Positions 55,086-64,000 of a DNA stretch of 64,000 nucleotides are shown here, piece by piece. The position numbers and the translations under genes are program-made. How positions within the stretch are numbered: the stretch's first letter is position 1; each line of letters begins with the position of its first letter. The stretch lies in contig OX465283.1 of the NCBI GenBank assembly GCA_949987705.1, positions 92,057,813-92,121,812 on the forward strand, in the 5' to 3' direction. The notes beneath the pieces were generated by a model. That model had not been told where the DNA came from. It saw nothing but the letters and a program-made list of their open reading frames with translations, and did no database searches. Source of the DNA: Thereva unica. Its lineage: Eukaryota; Arthropoda; Insecta; Diptera; Therevidae.

Positions 55086-56280
55086 TGGAGTTTCATTGCA
55101 GCCATATTCCAAAATACTTAAGACTTTTTTATACCTTTATCCTATCGATTTTTAAAAACGACAAATGAAATAGAAAAATATCATAAAGTCGACACTCTCA
55201 TACTCTACATTACCTACACTCCAAAGTGTAGACAATGAAAGTCTAAGCGTAGAGAAACAACGCTGGTATTTCAAAACAACCCAGTGGGAAAAGTGGAAGC
55301 AACTTCTTCTGGAATCAAAGTGGAAGTGCTTCCTGGACGCACTTCAGAAGCATTTTCGAAGATTTTCGTGAGCATACAAATAAGTCATTTTCAACTTTGT
55401 TGGTAAATTTTCTGTTTTGACAGATTCTCTGATTTTCGTTTCGAAAAGTTAGTTTATCTTTTGAAAAATTTTCATTTAGAATTGTTTGCTCAGTAAAATA
55501 AGTCAGTATTTTTCTAATATATATGTATATTCGAAATAGTTTTTCTGTGAAAAAAAAAATGATATTTTGACTCATAACTCGGGAAGTTGGTGGTGTATAG
55601 CCTTCGCTTTTACAGTTTAGATAGGCGGGAGTATTCTGCGTATACTGCTACCTAATTCATGGAAGTAGGTCATCGGGTTACCAAAATACAGGGTGATATG
55701 TAAACCTCTATCAAAAAAATTTCAAAACGCCCTAGTGACCAAACCCTTACGATTTCTGCCCCCCTCCCATATGACTTTTTGTTCGTCTATCCAAAGCCTA
55801 TCTACAGCCCGCCACTTTGCAACTTGAGGTGGGACACCCTGCATAAAGAAAACAATATAAAAACAAAATAATTTTTCATATTTTTTTTTTTCATTAGCCT
55901 CCATTTTTCGACCAAACGTGAGGTTTTCCGGAAAAAGCTTATATAACTTTTTTTGTTGAGAATTGTCATAGCTTTAATTTTGTCTTCTTAACATTTTTCC
56001 AATTTCGACGTTTTTCCGAGCTACGGTCGGGAAAGCGTCGGAAAATTCTTTCAATCGGGTTTTCTCGTGATTTTCACGAAGTACGGCCCGGAACTCAACG
56101 GTTACCTTTTCTCCAATTGCTAAACTCCCACCATTCCAAATTTCATTAAACTACAATTTTTTTTGCAGTTTTAGCGATTTTTTAACTCTGGAAATTGTGC
56201 ACGTACATACACAGTTCACCTCTTTTAACATATTAAATACATTACCTCCGTTTTCCAGATACACAAAATTATGCGTTGTC
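55086..56280. other. unassigned region
   Basis: I see no supported gene. A weak CAGGGTG...CACCCTG pair at 55690-55843 is noted under rejected items. Confidence 0.35.
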
Positions 56281-56817
56281 TTAAGGCGCGTCCGTACCAA
56301 AGAAACATTTGTGAAACATAAACAATTTTGAAGCAAACTTGTATCCGACACATTTTTTAAATATTTTTAAAATGTTCAAAAACAATTCAGAAACATTTGA
56401 GAAATACCTGCGACGGTTTTTTTGGTGCGTTCATGATTTTTTAAGTTTGTGGAAACAGAAATGTTTACCCAGTGTTTTCCATTTGAAATGGGAAACAATA
56501 AATGTTTCTATTGTGTTTTGGTCCTATTAAATTCACAAAATTCTCAAAATCATTAGAAGAAATTCACGTATAATTTCTAAAGCCGCTGAGAGCATCGATC
56601 TTAAGGTCACTTATGTCCGGTTTCACAGTGGTCACTTAAGCTTTCGCTGAACTTATTTTACTGTCTCACAGTAGTGGTTCAAGGGTTGAACTTGGTTCAA
56701 AATTGACTTGAACTGAAGGACAAAATTTGACTACTTAAGTCAAAGCTCTGGGTATAAAAGTGAGAGAAATGTCTTTCATTATGGAAAAATCACATTGAAC
56801 TTGGCTTTATTAATTGA

Positions 56818-58545
56818 CTAGCAAAAAACCCGCGTGCGTTGCAACGCCTTTAAATAAAAAAAGACTATGTGTGCACAGTCCACGGTAGGAAAAAAGTATA
56901 AAGAGGTAAAAGAACAAATCTTCAAAAATTTATTTTGAATAGGTACCTATTAAAATACTTTTTTTAAAATTTGATATTAACCGACTCCTATCGAAAGACG
57001 TACAATAGACAACTGGGCAAGCATATCAAACTGAAATTAGCCGGCATGGACCGGACTTAACCGAAATTATTTTTTTATAATTTTTCAAAATTGCTCTTAT
57101 AACAACACTTTTATTTTAATGCCTCTCTATAGACAATGTTCTGCGTTTGAATTTAAAGGGATAACTACTCGGAATTTTAGGTATCCTAGGTATAAGCACA
57201 TTTTCGCCTTTCCCACAACCCGTTAAAATTGTAGCTTCAATTAAATTCGTGTGTAATGCGACAATTATCAATCTAGTACCATTGCACAATTTTGGTGGAT
57301 TTAAATTACGGAGTAAAAGATCGAGTACATTCACTTTAAAATGTGCAGGAAGACCAGGGACTGTTATACTATTTAAAAACTCCACAGGATAATGTACTGC
57401 ATCGTCCAGTACACAGACCGAGTCTATTGAGCTATATGTAGTTAGAGCACCAGGAATTTTGTCTAAAATTATTTTGTTAAGGAGGGCTACTTCTTCAATT
57501 TTAGGAGCCAGAATGGCCCTTTCGCAGAACCACGAATCTTCTTTTGAATTAATGTCTTCTACATCTTCATAGATTTCTTTAATCAATGTTTCGGTATGCG
57601 TAAGGACTTCGCAAAGAGTAGGCGGAAATACGATTTCATGATTATTGTTTATTTCAGGAAATTTTCCCTCACCAAATTATGCAAAAAAAAACAAAACTTG
57701 CGATTTCGCCCTTTTCATAGGTTTTTATAAATCCGCTTCACTTGTTTCTGCTCCTTTTTTCCATTTTTCACTTTTAACCGTATATGTACTTATTACGTAC
57801 TGAAAATTATGCAAAAAAGGAACAAAACTTGGGTTTTCGCCCTTTTCGTAAGTTTTTTTTAAATCCACTTCACTTATCTTTTTTCCACTTTTCACTCTTA
57901 ACCATCAAAACTTCCTTTTGATCAATTTAAATCTTTTCACTTTTTTCTTTTTTCTTTAAAACAACAAAACTATCAATTTTTGTAAATCTTCACTATTTTT
58001 TTAAACATTTAAGTTTTCGTTTTTCCGCTTTATCTTTTTTTTTCGCTTCACATAGTCTAGAGAAAATCCCATTGGAATAAAAGATATTAATAGTTTCTTT
58101 TGGGGACTTAGCATTAGAAATTTAAATAGCCTTAATTTATGCCTTTTTCACTATTCTATTATTATTTATTTGTTAAAAGTTTTCACGAATAATAACATAT
58201 TCTTGTTCTTCTTTAGAGAAATTTGAGCAATTTTTGGTTATTGGTTAAAATAATGAGCAACTTTTTGGTTACTATAGAGACTTGGGTAAAATATGAAACC
58301 TAATCTCACAACCGACTTTTCATATGTAAACAAAAATATTCCTCCACCAACCCCCTCGCCTACGAAGTAAAAATTATTAATAATTTCTTTTAGGGACTAA
58401 ATATTAGAAATTTAAATAGCCTATAATCTAAGTTAGGTTATTTTTGATATATTTGGAGAAAATTAATATAATCAGTGCAGGACTTTTTGCGTTTATCCCG
58501 GACAAACAGACGGAATGACAGCGGGCTCTGCTTTATTTATATAGA
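56818..58545 (-). mobile_element. Helitron with helicase relic
   Basis: On the minus strand it starts TCTATATAAATAAAGCAGAG (58545) and ends GCACGCGGGTTTTTTGCTAG (56818). It lies between A and T without duplication. The 3' end has the palindrome GCGTTGCAACGC. It contains a fragment of the Rep-helicase gene, a tandem pair of about 130 bp (57674 and 57804, TTATGCAAAAAA...CGCCCTTTTC) and a second repeated pair near 58090 and 58380. Confidence 0.87.
57116..57586 (-). pseudogene. Helitron Pif1-type helicase, C-terminal fragment
   Basis: The 156-residue frame reads WFCERAILAPKIEEVALLNKI, DSVCVLDDAVHYPVEFLNSI, LPAHFKVNVLDLLLRNLNPP, KLCNGTRLIIV and ILTGCGKGENVLIPRIP. These are the C-terminal motifs of the SF1 Pif1-like helicase of Helitrons, which unwinds DNA for rolling-circle transposition. 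The Walker motifs, the Rep nuclease with its catalytic Tyr and the very end (including the final Arg motif) are absent. It cannot act alone. It does show that this Helitron descends from an autonomous one. Confidence 0.88.
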
Positions 58546-58719
58546 TTGTAATTATAAGTTGGAGCTTTTTTCAATTGTAAAAAGAAGAAAGTATTCTACT
58601 AAAAAGCGTGTCCTAAAGAGTGCGCTCTGAATGTTTCATTTTTATATGAAAACTTAACAATGCACAGCAAATAAGAATCACCACTTGTGCACCATCTAAG
58701 ACCAAAATAGCAACCGCAA

Positions 58720-59100
58720 TTCATGTAATGGCCAATGATATAGGTGCTGGAAAAGATGTCATCTGGCCAGAATTGCTGGAAACCGACTTAAGCCTAATAG
58801 TATGTAGATGTGATGCATTCAATCCTGGGAATAGCATGGAACACCTGTAACTTTCCGGAGGATTGGACGGAAGGTATCATAGTCAACATCCAAAAGAGGG
58901 GGACCTAACAATGTGACAACTGGAGGGGTATCTGTTTATTATCTATTTTGGGCACAATTTTGTCCCATATATTACTATCTAGGATAAGAGAGGCAATAGA
59001 CCGAACGCTTAAAGACAGCAAGCTGCATTCAGAAAGGAATAAATACCCTTGCATAGACCATATTAACACTTTAAGTAGAGCAGTTAATCTTCTCTTTTTA
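58720..59100 (+). pseudogene. RTE-type LINE reverse transcriptase fragment
   Basis: In shifting frames the sequence reads GKDVIWPELLE (58745), WNTCNFPEDWTEGIIVNIQKRG (58845), NWRGICLLSILGTILSHILLSRI (58920) and REAIDRTLKD...DHINTL (58985-59070). This is the N-terminal half of an RTE-like RT, from the GxDxIxxELL block to the DHI-TL block. At least two frameshifts and a stop (TAA near 58907) break it. It may be the same family as the C-terminal fragment at 49560. Confidence 0.72.
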
Positions 59101-59368
59101 TTTTTTAGTAGAAATGTTCATTACTACGTAACACGCAGTAAATAGTGCCGCATGATCAGACGAATACATATTACAACACTGAAGCAAATCAGAAACAAAT
59201 TCGTTTCCTCATTTCTTGTACAATAGTTCTTCAAATGTTTCAAAAACGTTTTTCAAATATATTCAAAACGTTTTAGAAACTTTGGGAAACATTTCTTTTG
59301 TAAAAAAATTCTGCTTTACCTACATTTGTTTCTTTTACAATGTTTCCTTGGTGTGGACGCGCCTTTAA

Positions 59369-60589
59369 ACGTTACATTCGAAATATTTATTAAACTCTAC
59401 GTATTACAAATTAATGGTTCTAACTATCCCAATCTTATTTTTGCGCTACAGATTCACAATTTAGTGTCTAGCTTTTTATTCGCAACCTCTTGTCGTAATC
59501 ACGGAACGAGCGTTTAACTTCTCTTTTGAAAAGACGAATAAATTAAAAAATCCTGAAACAAAAAACATAAAGGGAAACGCAATTGCCAACCAAGGAAATA
59601 ATGTATATTGAACCCTTCGATAAAATTCCTGTACATGAGTACCTGCTTAAAAAGGTGAAGGGCCTTCATCATGTGAGGTCTTGTTGTGGCGCACTTGTAG
59701 ACCTGTTAAGTGCATTTGGCGCGTGCTCGCAATGTGCTTTTTATCCCAAAACAAATATGGAGCAAGGAAAGATGCTAACAAAGAACAGTTAAGGCACTTT
59801 TCATTGATTACAAAAGAATTTCTGCATTGAGAAGGGCTAAAAGTGCCCTATAAGTTTACGGGAGTTTCCACTTTAAGATGCTTTTGTTCCAGTAATATTA
59901 AGGACAAGGACCACCAAGGTACGAATTTAGCTCCTGCTTGGTATCGTGTATGAAATAGGATATTCTTGTCAGAGAGCACTTCTTATAACCTCTGAGTTTA
60001 TAAAGTAACAGATTGCAAAAATATGGTTTCGCTTTGTTTCAATATACAGACTCATTCACTTAGACTGCGCGCAATTCCAGCAGTCTGTAGAAGGAAAAAA
60101 AATAGGCAACGTAACTTCTGTTATATGTAAACTTAACGAGACTGGCCGCCGGCCGTTGTTTCGGTGAGCTGTTTTGCCATAGTGGTGTTCCATGAAAATT
60201 AAATCATTGAATTATAAAAAAATGCTGACCAAAAACACTTCTCTTATGCAGGATACACAGTAAACATTTTAAAGAAATAGAAAAGGGAATGGAATAATAA
60301 AAAATATCCTAGTGCTCACGAAAAATTGAAATGATAAGTTGGCACACGGTCGTAACGACATTTTACATGACATACATTCTTTTTGACTGCTTCAAGATCC
60401 AACGAGGCAATCCAATCCGTCGACCGTTATCGGAACTTTAGCTTGATGAACTTTATTGAATTATGTAGTATCGCATTACAACTATCAGGTGCATGAGCAA
60501 AACAAAACTTCTAACTTTCCACTTTTGGTTTTGATAAAAGAGCTGTTGCTGTCAGCTTCCATGAATTTTCCTGGATATGGTAGGTAGGT
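59369..60589. other. unassigned region
   Basis: No supported feature. A frame at 59583-59792 (EPFDKIPVHEYLLKKVKGL) looks compositionally protein-like but has no start context or recognised domain. Confidence 0.35.
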
Positions 60590-60935
60590 GAAGGGCTGCC
60601 TGCAGTGCTAGCGGGAGCTCAATTAGCTCTTGGCGTGCCGTTTTGTTGCCACAAATCGCATATCATCTGTTCAGTGGTTCTCGATCGAGTGTGATGGATG
60701 CCTAAAGCCATCCTGTGGAACTTAGAAAGCTAAACAGTGTCCAGTCTGGAGATCTCGTTTAAGTTTTCCAAAACGTAATTGTATAGTATGCGCTATCTGG
60801 CAAGATCTAAAGCCGGGCATTTGCAGTGTTTCCCTTTCGTTCGTCTCCCCGCAGCTACGGCAACAGACGTTGAACGGGATGCCCAACTATGGGCTAATAT
60901 CCCGTGATCCTATGGGCTAATATTCCGTGATCATT
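60590..60935 (-). pseudogene. C-terminal fragment of a LINE with a CCHC-like end
   Basis: On the minus strand one frame reads GIPFNVCCRSCGETNGK, HCKCPALDLAR and LENLNEISRLDTV. A C-C-H-C set followed by a CPAL motif and an L-N-I-rich segment is typical of the region after the RNase H domain in R1/I/Jockey-type insect LINEs. Several stops are present, and no RT or RNase H was found next to it. The clade is uncertain. Confidence 0.55.
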
Positions 60936-61224
60936 GTCGTCATTCTGGCAATACCTCGTCGAGGTCTACTAAAGAGGCCCTTACCTTACCTTTTTGTTAC
61001 AAGTCGGCTAAGTCGCCCTTTGGCAAGTGGTAGTCAAAAATAGCGGTTTTGACTCCACCCATTGGACTGCCGACCATCTCGGTGTCCGAGCCCCTGGGAG
61101 AGACTCCCTGCTTGGCTAGGTATACTTCTTTCTCGTTCCCCTCAATGTTCCTATGATCAGGATACTCCTGGGCATAATATGTAAAAGATTTGAGGGATTT
61201 CTTATTTTCTTCCTTTAACGACTC

Positions 61225-61770
61225 TACAAGCGGAATCCGGCCCTAGCCTCACGTAACTGTTTTCTCCACCGGTCCCGATTCTGAGCCGATCTCATCCAAT
61301 TTTGTATGCCTAGGCTCTGAGCCTGGTCTACATCATTCTCCCAGCGAATTTTGGGTCTTCACTCATACGAATCGCACCCTTCCTCCCACAAGGGGCCAGC
61401 AATTCTCCGAGGTACACTGATAAGATAGGTAAAGGATTTTGCTACTTAAAATTCGCGCTCCTCTATCTTAGGTGTACTTGCAGACGTGGCCACAAAGGGC
61501 TTTGTTTTCCTATCGTTTATGTGCAGTCCACACTTTCGTGGCACCCTCAATCTGCTTGAAAGTGTCTAGTACAGATCTAGATGTTCGTTTAATGATGTCA
61601 ACGTCGTTTGCATAAAGCAGTAATTGGCTGCACTTGCGAAGTATTGTGCCCTTTGATGTCACGCCTGAATCACGGATTACTTTTTTCATAGCAAGGCTGT
61701 TATAGATGTTTATTTGCCTGGACAGTATTCCGGATACCTTTACTTGGCTTGGTTTGGTCACGGTTAACAT
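61225..61770 (-). pseudogene. LINE reverse transcriptase fragment with YAND in place of YADD
   Basis: The minus-strand frame from 61770 reads GVTSKGTILRKCSQLLLYAND, VDIIKRTSRSVLDTFKQIEGATKV. This is the catalytic block of an invertebrate LINE RT with the first Asp of the DD pair changed to Asn. Further on, in other frames, come KTKPFVATSASTPKIEE and, near 61350-61230, PKIRWENDVDQAQSLGIQNWMRSAQNRDRWRKQLREA. That is the conserved GRPK-RW-DDV C-terminus of the same protein class. Several hundred residues between them are deleted. Confidence 0.75.
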
Positions 61771-61947
61771 TTTGGGGGATGCCGAATACTCTCAAGCCAT
61801 TGTAGAGCTCTGCTGGGACCATGAAAAATGAGAATACGTTGAAATTACGAATTCGATTTCCGGACCGATTACAATAACTTCCCTATAAACTGGGGTGTTA
61901 ATAATCATATAATCATACCTACTAATTTAATACATTAGTAGGTAATA

Positions 61948-62025
61948 CAGTCCCCGAAATAATTATTGGTTCACATAAATGGGTATAGGTTTTCATGAGT
62001 GAACCTATAATTATTTCGGTGACTG
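61948..62025. mobile_element. 78-bp Tc1/mariner-type MITE
   Basis: It is almost entirely inverted repeat: 27-bp arms starting CAGTCCCCGAAATAATTATT and, inverse, CAGTCACCGAAATAATTATA, with TA on both sides (61946-61947 and 62026-62027). A further short palindrome (ACCTACTAATT...AGTAGGT) lies just left. Confidence 0.8.
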
Positions 62026-62119
62026 TATATATATGCTCTACCTGTATGTATGTATGTATAGATGTACGTATGTAGACAAATCTTGAAAATTGATTTTGAC
62101 CCACTTCCATCTAACCAAT

Positions 62120-62600
62120 CAGCTTCAAATTTTGCACACATGTACAGTTCAAGTGACAATGCAATCTGACCATTTTATAAAAAAAACAAGATGGCCGTTT
62201 CAAGATGGCGGCCAAATTTCGCAATTCTGCTCGCTGACCGCCGACATGGGTATCAAATGAAAGGGAATGATAAGTACAATATAATTACTTATTTGGTGTC
62301 ATTCCAAATTCAAAATGGCGGCCAGAACAAAATGTCGGCCAACACAGATGGCGGATTACTTTTTTATTTACATCACGATCGGTATGAGTAATCAAATGAA
62401 AGGATATGACAAGTATAATACTATTAGCTGGGTGGCGTAATTCCAAATTTAAAATGGCAGTAAATACAAAATGGTCGACTACCTTTTTTTACAACGCTCT
62501 CGGTATGGATACGAAATAAAAGTGTATGAGTAGAGTACAGTAAGCTGGATGACCACATTTTAAATATCGGTCACCACAAAAGACATATAATAAACTAAAA
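62120..62600 (+). repeat. R1 dispersed repeat, longest copy with internal repetition
   Basis: It begins near TTTTGCACACATGTACAGTT and contains three diverged units, each with a GGCGGCC or TGGCGG stretch, the motif (GGT)ATCAAATGAAAGG or a variant, and AAGTA-AATA. Starts are near 62200, 62320 and 62470. It ends AATAAACTAAAAGATAAAAA. Related copies lie at 20518, 42047 (inside the Helitron), 43438/45474 and 45885. Confidence 0.75.
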
Positions 62601-63146
62601 GATAAAAAACTAAAAATATAGTTTAAAAAAAAATATGAGTGTGCTTAAGACCACACTTTAGAAGTAAAACTCTTGTGCCCAATGGCTAGTAATATTCAAT
62701 AGGTATAGTGGAAAGTCTGTCGGATCTATAGTTGCTGCTGCTGCTATATAGTTGAGAAAATTCAGGGCAAAGACAGATGCAGAAAGAATAGTGACGAATC
62801 TACTGACGGACTTGATACAAATATTATTTGAAAATATCAATATTTATGAATTCCTATTTACATTAAAACCTAAAAGTAATCGAATAAAAATAATTTTTAT
62901 TGGCTAATTTTCTTAAAAGCATACACGCGGTGCACCTAGTACGTATAGCATATAAGTGCGCATCCCATACGGTATACAAGCTTCCGCCATAGGCATGGAT
63001 ACTACCGCCACAGGCACGAAAATCTAAACATTCGCCTCATGGAAGTAAGCTGGTAACATATGCAAGCGTACATGCATCGCATTCAGCGGTTCATAAAATG
63101 GCATGGTTTTTTTCCGTCCCGGCTTTCACACATAGCCCGAAAATCT
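62601..63146. other. unassigned region
   Basis: No supported feature. Confidence 0.35.
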
Positions 63147-63558
63147 AAAGCTGGAAGTACATAATTGCGTTCCGTTGCATGAATGCGTTGACAGATCAAG
63201 TTTACACTGAATATTTCAATGATGGCAGACCTATTAATGCGGCACTACCTTCAATGCATCGCCATGCAATGCAACAGTTGTTTAACTTTCAACTTTTACG
63301 CATTCAATAATCGGTCAAATTGGTTTTGTTTTTTTTTTTCTGTAAAAATATTATTAGGTCGGATTAACTCTGCGATATATTTAAAATGGATTTTGATGAG
63401 GGATTCAACACGAATTCAACATGAATTCAAATTTCAAAACGCATTGAAGTGCCCACACGCAACGCATTAATGTATTACATCCATATAATGAAACGTATTG
63501 CAGTAAAACCCACTCAAAAATTGCAATGCAATGCAACGCAATTATGTACTTCCAGCTT
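63147..63558. mobile_element. possible 412-bp TIR element
   Basis: AAGCTGGAAGTACATAATTGCGTT at 63148 and its exact inverse (24 bp) ending at 63558 bound a non-coding stretch rich in GCAATGCAA motifs. No target duplication is clear. Confidence 0.6.
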
Positions 63559-64000
63559 CAGTAACGAGTGCCTGCAAGGTGCATGTGTTTGTTGTGGATA
63601 CTTGTGTGTGCTATTTCGAATGCGGCATTACAGAAAAAGTTAAAAGTAGTCCGACCTTTGCGTGGCATGCATTCCATTCATAGAACATTCCGTCAGGTCG
63701 CATTTGAATACACACACTTCAATATTATTTATCAACGAATTGAACTAATGTACGTTTGGATATGTCACCAGCTGTATACATGCTCCGCTCCCGCTACATT
63801 CATCATCGTTAATAATTGCATCCGCATCGGCATAGACTATTCCAAACCCAAGTATTGTTTTACCAAGCAGTCCGCCAACCACATCCAATGAAGCTCTACC
63901 TACGCGAGCCGCATTACCTACGCGAACGAGGGCCAGTCTACTTGAGTATGAGTATTGGCACCCTTTATGGCAACCTAGCCAATTACCTGATTTCTTCGTC
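63559..64000. other. unassigned end of window
   Basis: Short open frames only. Nothing recognised. Confidence 0.35.

Larger units (their letters stand above)
56285..59364. mobile_element. TTAA-flanked TIR element with nested Helitron and LINE fragment
   Basis: The ends GGCGCGTCCGTACCAAAGAA (left) and inverse AGGCGCGTCCACACCAAGGA (right) are flanked by TTAA at 56281-56284 and 59365-59368, with one extra T on the right. Next to the ends are inverted AAACATT/ATGTTTC-rich stretches on both sides. TTAA targets are typical of piggyBac and Kolobok types. No transposase was found. The inside is mostly a Helitron (56818-58545) and an RTE-type fragment (58720-59100). Confidence 0.68.

Noticed and set aside
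55690..55843. MITE with CAGGGTG...CACCCTG ends
   Set aside because: Only 7 bp of inverted repeat and no convincing target duplication.
63219..63891. short overlapping frames at the window end
   Set aside because: They overlap a TIR element and GCAATGCAA repeats and show no family features.

Overview
The window looks like repeat-dense, AT-rich chromosomal DNA from an arthropod, most likely an insect. The signs are Jockey/CR1/RTE-type LINEs, a copia element whose primer site matches the initiator-tRNA anticodon arm, a gypsy element with an F-type envelope gene, Helitrons with TC...CTAG ends, a tRNA-like SINE and many short TIR elements. I recognise no ordinary host gene. Nearly every coding stretch is a mobile element, usually broken by a younger one.

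Layout. Bases 1-10564 hold a decayed LINE (family A) split by another LINE (family B), a SINE split by a CAG-ended TIR element, and about 5 kb with nothing recognisable. Bases 10565-42899 are one copia element (5.2 kb or less of its own sequence, two 188-bp LTRs) stretched to 32 kb by insertions: LINE C1 (about 12089-14950), LINE A1 (15449-18650), a 21-kb long-TIR DNA element (18798-40111) and a Helitron (41842-42452). Bases 42900-49280 hold a 1.9-kb hAT-like element full of tandem arrays, inverted repeats, an 11-copy 118-bp tandem array and a Helitron end. Bases 49281-64000 hold RTE-type and other LINE fragments, a 146-bp tandem array, a piece of family C, two tail-to-tail SINEs, a TTAA-flanked TIR element carrying a Helitron with a helicase relic, and small MITEs.

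The most notable object is the long-TIR element at 18798-40111. Its ends are TAGACCAGTGC repeats extending inward about 0.9 kb, it is flanked by the 3-bp duplication ACG, and it lies in the copia connector reading frame, which stays in register when the element and one ACG are removed. Between the TIRs, on the minus strand, is one spliced gene for a protein with a zinc-binding N-terminus, an XPG/FEN1-like (PIN-fold) nuclease core and a C-terminal tesmin/TSO1-like CXC cysteine domain. The gene is now in six pieces, broken by a gypsy element, a family B LINE, a 161-bp MITE and an element with a roughly 200-bp-armed hairpin. A second TIR element, itself carrying LINE C2 and a hAT MITE, sits inside the right TIR. 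The XPG-like nuclease plus a 3-bp duplication is compatible with the Academ superfamily as I recall it. That assignment is inference.

The insertions give a relative order: copia first, then the XPG element, then gypsy/B2/hairpin/MITE and the foldback element, then the AGGG-flanked element in the gypsy envelope gene, and LINE C2 followed by its hAT MITE. Nesting reaches five levels. The gypsy pol frame is open and looks young. Most other coding regions are pseudogenes.
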